Below, piece after piece: positions 12,770-17,526 of a stretch of DNA of 17,526 bases. The stretch is from Nitriliruptorales bacterium (GTDB lineage Bacteria; Actinomycetota; Nitriliruptoria; Euzebyales; Egibacteraceae), in contig SLAO01000175.1 in assembly GCA_007126835.1 (NCBI GenBank), forward strand, positions 1 through 17,526. Direction: 5' to 3'. A program made the position numbers and the translations under genes. The notes beneath the pieces were generated by a model, which made no database searches, was not told the DNA's origin, and worked only from the letters and a program-made list of their open reading frames with translations. Positions within the stretch are counted from its first letter, which is position 1; each line of letters begins with the position of its first letter.

Positions 12770-13881
12770 GCTCCGCCGTACCGCCGCTTCGAGTTGCCGT
12801 GATCGGCTTGGGCATGGTCGCCCAGCTCGTGTACGTCCCGCTGTTGCAGCGCCGGCGCGACCGCTTCCACGTCGTCGCGCTGTGCGACCCGAACGCCGCA
12901 GCCCGAGATGCGGTGGGCGACCAGCTCGGCGTGGCCTCGCAGGACCGGGTCGCGACAGTAGACGAGATCGCCCGGCGCACCGACCTCGACGGGGCGCTGG
13001 TTCTGACGTCCGGGTCGCACGCCCCCGCCTCTCGGGCCCTGCTCGACGCCGGCGTCCCGGTGCTCGTGGAAAAGCCGCTTGCCTACACCCTCGCTGAGGT
13101 CGACACCCTGGCGCAGGGTGCCGACCGTCTGCTGCTTGGTTACATGAAGCTGTTCGACCCGGCGGTGCAGGCGGCGGTCGCCGCTGTCGACCAGCTCGGG
13201 CCGCTGCGTGCAGCCGACGTCACCGTGCTGCACCCGAGCAACGAGCGGCAGATCCACCACCTCGGGTGGAACCCCCCGCCTCCACCGCCGGCCGACCCTG
13301 CGCAGGCGCGCGACCTCGCCCGGCTGCAGACCGACGCCCTCGGTCCCGAAGCCGCTGAACAGCTGGGGCCGATCTACACCAACGTCTTGCTCGGCAGCGT
13401 CGTGCACGACCTGGCTGTGCTCCGGTCACTCATCGGCGACCCACAGGCGGTTGACCGCGCCGAGCACTGGGAGGGCCCAAGCGGGTTGTCGGTCGGGTTC
13501 GACGGTCGCGCCGGCGACGTGCGGGTCTCGATGCGCTGGCACCTGTTGCCCGAGCACCCTTCCTACCGGGAGGAGGTGCGCCTACACGGCGAGCACGGGT
13601 CGCTCCGCTTGGAGTTCCCCGCCCCGTACGTACTGCACGCACCCACGCAGTTCGAGCTGACCGCCGCCGACGGCCCCGACGAGAAGCGGATCAGCCGGAT
13701 CAGCTACGGGGAGGCGTTCGCCCGCCAGCTCGACGCGTTCGAGCAGATGGCGCGCGGGGTCGCCGCGCCGGCCAGCTCCGTGGCGGAGGGGCGCGCCGAC
13801 GTGCTGACGTGCCAGCGCATCGCCAGCGCGCTCGCCGGGGCAAAGGGGCTGCCGATCTCCGGGGAGGCTGCCGCATCGTGA
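12766..13881 (+). CDS. Gfo/Idh/MocA-family NAD(P)-dependent oxidoreductase
   Basis: This gene encodes 371 residues. The N-terminal Rossmann domain starts RVAVIGLGMVAQ (dinucleotide loop Gly14/Gly16) and ends with VLVEKPLAYT, the EKP motif at 102-104 whose lysine is catalytic. The C-terminal domain has LGSVVHDLAVLRSLIG with the family's catalytic-type His214-Asp215. Relatives oxidise hydroxyls of inositol, glucose, 1,5-anhydro sugars or glycosides, giving keto-sugars. Tandem prolines (GWNPPPPPP, near 166-175) form an unusual loop. GTG 12766 overlaps the previous stop as GTGA, so translation is coupled with the TIM-barrel gene; a natural reading is oxidation by this enzyme followed by action of the TIM barrel on the keto product. 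The cofactor and substrate are not decided by sequence. Confidence 0.88.
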   Translation: MSSAVPPLRVAVIGLGMVAQLVYVPLLQRRRDRFHVVALCDPNAAARDAVGDQLGVASQDRVATVDEIARRTDLDGALVLTSGSHAPASRALLDAGVPVLVEKPLAYTLAEVDTLAQGADRLLLGYMKLFDPAVQAAVAAVDQLGPLRAADVTVLHPSNERQIHHLGWNPPPPPPADPAQARDLARLQTDALGPEAAEQLGPIYTNVLLGSVVHDLAVLRSLIGDPQAVDRAEHWEGPSGLSVGFDGRAGDVRVSMRWHLLPEHPSYREEVRLHGEHGSLRLEFPAPYVLHAPTQFELTAADGPDEKRISRISYGEAFARQLDAFEQMARGVAAPASSVAEGRADVLTCQRIASALAGAKGLPISGEAAAS

Positions 13882-16610
13882 CGAGGGTGCATGTCATCCC
13901 GCACACGCACTGGGACCGCGAGTGGTACGAGCCGTTCCAGAGCTTCCGGCTCCGGCTCCTCGAAGCCGTCGACGCCATCCTCGCCATGCTCGAGCGCGAC
14001 GACGGCTTCCTGTTCACGTTCGACGGGCAGACGGCCGCAGTCGAGGACTACCTCGAGCTGCGGCCCGAACAGGAGGAGCGCATCCGCGCGCACGTGCGCT
14101 CCGGTCGGCTGCTGATCGGCCCGTGGCGCATCCTGTCCGACGAGTTCCTCCCGTCGGGCGAGACGCTGGTGCGCAACCTCGAGACGGGTTGGGCGGTGGC
14201 CGAGCGCCTCGGAGGGCCGATGCCGGTCGGGTACCTGCCGGACATGTTCGGTCACGTCGCCCAGATGCCGCAGATCCTGGCGCGTGCTGGACTCGCCGAC
14301 GCCGTCGTGTGGCGCGGTGTGCCCGCCGCCGTCGAGGCCCACGCCTTCACCTGGGTGGCGCCCGACGGCTCCGAGGTGCGAGCCGAGTACCTCGTCGACG
14401 GCTACGGGCACGCGGCGCACCTGTTCGAGGCCGAAGACCGTCTCGCCGAGGACGTCGACCGCTTCGCCCGTCGGATGGAGCGCTTCGCACCGGAGGGGCA
14501 GCTGCTCATGCTCCACGGTGGCGACCACACCGCGCCCCCCGCCGAGCTCGCCGAGCGCGTGGCCGCAGCTGACGCGTCGCTGGAGGAGTTCGACGTCGCC
14601 GTCTCGACCATCCCGGCGTATCTCGACGCCGTGCGACCCAGTGGGGTGGGACACCGCGTCGAGGGGGAGCTGCGCTCGGCCGCTCGGGCGAACGTGCTGA
14701 TGGGGGTGACGTCGACCCGAGTCGACGTCAAGGCCAGCGCCTCCCGAGCCGAGCGCGGGCTCGAACGCTATGCCGAGCCCCTGCAGGCGCTGCTCGGTCA
14801 GCGCTGGCCCGAACGCGAGCTCGCGATGGCGTGGGCCCGCCTGATCGAGAACTCCGCCCACGACTCGATCTGCGCCTGCTCCCACGACGAGACGGTCGCG
14901 CAAGTCGACCTGCGCTACGCCGAGGCCGCGCAGATCGCCGAGTCGCTGGCCTCCAGCGCACTGTCACCGGCGGCGCGCGGCGCGTCGCGCGACGGGGTAG
15001 TCGCCTGGAACCCGCTGCCGCGACCCCGCAGCGAGACGATCACCCTCGACGTCCCCGCCGACGAGCCCGCCCCCCAAGCCCTGCGCTGCGGTGACGGCAC
15101 GGTCGTGCCCGTCCAAGAGCAACAGCGTCATCCCGAGGTGCTGCTGGACCGTGTCACCGACGCCGCCGGCGCGCTCGACGTGTTCCGCCTCCGTCACGCC
15201 CGCGAACTGTTCGGTCAGCTGCTGTCGGGCTACGAGATCCACCGCGCCGGCGCCCAACCCGAGCTGCGCATCCTCGTCGATGCGGTCCCCGAGCCCGCCG
15301 AGCTCGATGTAGACGGGATGGTGGAGACCGCCGCGCGCGAGGTCGAAGCCGTCGACGCAGACCGCTGGCGCGTGATGATCGTCTCGCGGCCCCGCCGCGC
15401 CGTCCGCGCGCGGGTGACCGCGCCACCACTGGGGTGGACCACGGTCCAGCCCACCGGCGAGGACCCGACGACCGGCCTGACGGCGCCGGTACGGCGCGAC
15501 GGTCACGTGCTCGACAACGGGTTGGTCCACGTCGAGGTCGCCGACGACGGTACGTTCTCGGTTGAGGCTGACGGGGTCGAGCTGCAGGGCCTTGGCAGGC
15601 TGGTCGACGCAGGCGACGCCGGCGACACGTACAACTACGCCCCGCCGGAGCACGACGTCGCCGTCGACCATCCCGAGTCGGTCATGGTGGACACGCTCGC
15701 CGACGGCCCGATGGCGGCAGCCTTGCGGATCACCCGCACGTACGCCTGGCCAGACCGGCTGACCGCTGAACGCTCCGCCCGGTCGGCGAAGACCCTCGAC
15801 GTCGAGGTCGTCACCGACCTCGAGCTTCGCACCGACGAGCGCTTCGTCCGCGTGCAGGTGCGTTTCGACAACCCCTCCCGGGACCATCGCTTGCGGATGC
15901 ACTTCCCCCTGGGCGAGCCAGTGAGCACGTCCGTGGCCGAGGGGCAGTTCGCCACCGTGCGACGTGGGCTGACGACCGAGGCCGGCCATGGCGAGCATCC
16001 CCTGGCGACGTTCCCGGCGCACGCGTTCGCGGCCGTCGACGGCCTCGCGCTGCTGCTGCCCCACGTCATGGAGTACGAGGTCACGGGTGATGGCCAGGAG
16101 CTGGCCCTGACCCTGCTGCGCTCGATCGGATGGGTCAGCGTCAACACCAACCCGTACAGGTCCGAGCCAGCCGGTCCTCAGCTCGCTGTCGAGTCCGCCC
16201 AGATGCTCGGACCGTGCCGCGCGGCGTTCGCGGTACGGCCAGCAGCGGACACGCACGCCCTTGGCGACGTACTCGCCGACGCCGAGGCGTACCGGCTGCC
16301 GTTGCTGCTCGAGCCGGGAACCGCCTCGCCGGCTGCGCCCCCGGCGACGAACGCGGGGCTCGCGATCGAGGGCGACGATGTCGCGCTATCCGCACTGCGG
16401 CGAGCCGATGAGGCGCTGGAGGTCCGCGTGGTCAACTACGCCGACTCCGCCCGCCAAGCCCGTATTGCCGGCGGATTCGCCAGGGCTCAGACGGTCTCGC
16501 TGCTCGGCGAGACCGTCGGCGATGTTACGGTGCAGCACGGTGCGGCGCTGCTCGATCTCGGGCCAGCGGAGATCCAGACGCTGCGGTTATGGGGGCCGGA
16601 GACCCGCTGA
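13878..16610 (+). CDS. Glycoside hydrolase family 38 alpha-mannosidase (MngB type)
   Basis: This gene encodes 910 residues. GH38 enzymes hydrolyse alpha-mannosides with retention using a metal-bound Asp nucleophile. HTHWDREWY (9-17) supplies His11 and Asp13, GYLPDMFGHVAQMPQIL the nucleophile Asp122, and ENSAHDSICACS the fourth ligand His328, matching the zinc site of known GH38 mannosidases. TSTRVDVKASASRAERGLERY is the middle helical domain; the rest is the beta-rich C-terminal domain with MHFPLGEP and GWVSVNTNPYR. The sequence resembles MngB, the E. coli mannosylglycerate hydrolase (about 880 residues), more than lysosomal-type enzymes. No signal peptide is seen, so it acts inside the cell on an imported, possibly modified mannoside. 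GTG 13878 overlaps the oxidoreductase stop as GTGA, with GGGGAGG ten bases upstream. Specificity is not proven. Confidence 0.92.
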   Translation: MTRVHVIPHTHWDREWYEPFQSFRLRLLEAVDAILAMLERDDGFLFTFDGQTAAVEDYLELRPEQEERIRAHVRSGRLLIGPWRILSDEFLPSGETLVRNLETGWAVAERLGGPMPVGYLPDMFGHVAQMPQILARAGLADAVVWRGVPAAVEAHAFTWVAPDGSEVRAEYLVDGYGHAAHLFEAEDRLAEDVDRFARRMERFAPEGQLLMLHGGDHTAPPAELAERVAAADASLEEFDVAVSTIPAYLDAVRPSGVGHRVEGELRSAARANVLMGVTSTRVDVKASASRAERGLERYAEPLQALLGQRWPERELAMAWARLIENSAHDSICACSHDETVAQVDLRYAEAAQIAESLASSALSPAARGASRDGVVAWNPLPRPRSETITLDVPADEPAPQALRCGDGTVVPVQEQQRHPEVLLDRVTDAAGALDVFRLRHARELFGQLLSGYEIHRAGAQPELRILVDAVPEPAELDVDGMVETAAREVEAVDADRWRVMIVSRPRRAVRARVTAPPLGWTTVQPTGEDPTTGLTAPVRRDGHVLDNGLVHVEVADDGTFSVEADGVELQGLGRLVDAGDAGDTYNYAPPEHDVAVDHPESVMVDTLADGPMAAALRITRTYAWPDRLTAERSARSAKTLDVEVVTDLELRTDERFVRVQVRFDNPSRDHRLRMHFPLGEPVSTSVAEGQFATVRRGLTTEAGHGEHPLATFPAHAFAAVDGLALLLPHVMEYEVTGDGQELALTLLRSIGWVSVNTNPYRSEPAGPQLAVESAQMLGPCRAAFAVRPAADTHALGDVLADAEAYRLPLLLEPGTASPAAPPATNAGLAIEGDDVALSALRRADEALEVRVVNYADSARQARIAGGFARAQTVSLLGETVGDVTVQHGAALLDLGPAEIQTLRLWGPETR

Positions 16611-16631
16611 GCGGGATCGCACCCGGGTGCG
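16603..16631. terminator. Twin hairpins between convergent genes
   Basis: CCCGC-TGA-GCGGG (16603-16615) places the mannosidase stop codon in the loop of a 5-bp stem. Three bases on, CGCACCCGGGTGCG (16618-16631) is a perfect 14-bp palindrome. The pair fills most of the 48-bp gap between the convergent mannosidase and PHP genes and may act as a bidirectional terminator, though neither stem has a U-run. Confidence 0.4.
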
Positions 16632-16658
16632 CACAGCACACCCTGATGGCGGGCCGGG

Positions 16659-17526
16659 TCAGGGGCTGAGCGCAACCACCCGGCCGTCCTCGGCAACCAG
16701 GACGTGCCAGCCGCGCCGCGCTCCCAGGTCCACCCGGCCTGACCCCACGAGCACCCCGTGCTCGGATGCACCGTCGTCCAGCCAGCTATCCCCGGCGTAC
16801 AACCGCGTGCCGTCCGCGTCGACTGCCACCAGGCTGCCGTCAACGCGAACCAGCGCCGGCCCGAGCGGGTCCTCGGCCACCGCCACCCAACCGTCGGCGA
16901 TCGCGCTCAGGATGTCGCCGTCGGTTGCGACCCACGTCGTCGGCGCCCCGGGGAGATCTCCACGTGCGGGGTGGTGCAGGTCGCCGCCCCCCACGGGCAC
17001 GCCCCCGTGGCGTCGCCACCATCGCAGGGCCGTGCGGTCGCGCCGATCCCACGAGCCGTGCCAGGCCTCCACATGGCTGTGATCCTCGGGCAGCGCCTCG
17101 CGCCAAGCGCAATCACCGCCGACGGGGTGGTTGACGCTGAGCAGCCCACCGGCCCGGTGCACGTGGGCCGCCCAGTCCACGGTCGGCTCGCGGAAGTCGA
17201 CCCACCCGACGTCGCCCAGGGCGTTGCCGTGCGCGGTCGCGATCGTCACCTCCTGGCCGGGAAGCAGGTCGATCCCCGCCCTTTGCGCGGCGGCGGGTAG
17301 GTGCGGGTGGTGGCTGACTGTGTTGTGGTCGGTCACCGCCAGGAAGTCGAGGCCCCGGCCCACCGCGAGCGCCGCGAGCTCGTCGATCGTCGCGCTGCCG
17401 TCGGAGTGCACCGTGTGGGCGTGGAGGTCGCCGGCCAGCCACGTCCGACCCCGCGGCGCGGGCAACCCGCGGCGGGGCGGGCGTTGGGGAACCGGCGGCG
17501 GCGGGGGCAGCGGTTCGGGCGCCGCC
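16659..17526 (-). CDS. PHP-domain metallohydrolase of the CehA/McbA type (5' end cut)
   Basis: The frame is open to the right edge. The visible part begins in a proline-rich segment and continues WLAGDLHAHTVHSDGSATID, the first PHP motif with metal ligands HAH and a catalytic-type Asp; FLAVTDHNTVSHH, GQEVTIATAHGNALG, HRAGGLLSVNHPVGGD and VPVGGGDLHHP follow in PHP order. The C-terminal ~90 residues are beta-rich (GPALVRVDGSLVAVDADG). CehA/McbA proteins are metal-dependent phosphoesterases or hydrolases; the namesakes were found in carbaryl hydrolysis and microcin-related loci, but most have unknown substrates. A TTG at 17465 could start a 268-residue form, yet the in-frame proline-rich sequence upstream has no stop, so the true start probably lies outside. 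It converges on the mannosidase; a link to that pathway is not shown. Confidence 0.82.
   Translation of the reverse strand, partial: AAPEPLPPPPPVPQRPPRRGLPAPRGRTWLAGDLHAHTVHSDGSATIDELAALAVGRGLDFLAVTDHNTVSHHPHLPAAAQRAGIDLLPGQEVTIATAHGNALGDVGWVDFREPTVDWAAHVHRAGGLLSVNHPVGGDCAWREALPEDHSHVEAWHGSWDRRDRTALRWWRRHGGVPVGGGDLHHPARGDLPGAPTTWVATDGDILSAIADGWVAVAEDPLGPALVRVDGSLVAVDADGTRLYAGDSWLDDGASEHGVLVGSGRVDLGARRGWHVLVAEDGRVVALSP

Overview
This is a very GC-rich window (about 70% by eye) with a strong G/C bias at third codon positions, several GTG/TTG starts and tightly packed, often overlapping genes. Together with paired LiaI/LiaF-like membrane proteins, a dodecin and a CehA/McbA-type PHP protein, this suggests an actinobacterial chromosome, perhaps a deep-branching lineage of the Nitriliruptoria/Euzebya kind. 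The lineage guess is weak. I see no rRNA, tRNA, insertion sequence, phage gene or CRISPR array.

Layout. Positions 1-319 hold no convincing gene but carry three copies of a 13-bp motif ahead of a small membrane-anchored, histidine-rich protein (320-841, +). A 37-bp tandem duplication covers the end of that gene and separates it from a convergent minus-strand block. Read in its direction of transcription, that block runs dodecin (7718-7515), purA, purD, a two-part GNAT acetyltransferase, purB, then, after a short gap, a LiaI-like and a LiaF-like membrane protein (2312-908). The pur genes cover the fifth committed-step type reactions of purine synthesis: PurD (GAR synthetase), PurB (two lyase steps) and PurA (the AMP branch).

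The right half is a divergent carbohydrate-catabolism locus centred on the 193-bp gap 11713-11905. Leftward it encodes a PfkB sugar kinase, a GlmS/FrlB-type double-SIS isomerase or deglycase, a SorC-family sugar-binding regulator and a HAD phosphatase/phosphoglucomutase-like enzyme. Rightward it encodes an IolE-like TIM-barrel isomerase/dehydratase, a Gfo/Idh/MocA dehydrogenase and a 910-residue GH38 alpha-mannosidase of the MngB type. Genes on both arms overlap or nearly abut (GTGA overlaps on the right, an 8-nt overlap on the left), so each arm reads as one operon. The kinase promoter has a readable -35/-10 pair with a perfect 12-bp palindrome exactly where transcription should start and a near-copy 20 bp on, which fits local repression, most simply by the SorC protein. 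No transporter is present, so uptake must be encoded outside the window or elsewhere.

The most interesting content is this sugar locus. It combines hydrolytic release of a mannoside, an oxidoreductase plus TIM-barrel pair, and a kinase plus SIS pair that recalls Amadori-product (frl) or amino-sugar pathways. I do not recognise this exact set as a described pathway; its substrate is unknown. A PHP-family metallohydrolase (16659 to the right edge, minus) converges on the mannosidase gene and is cut by the window end.
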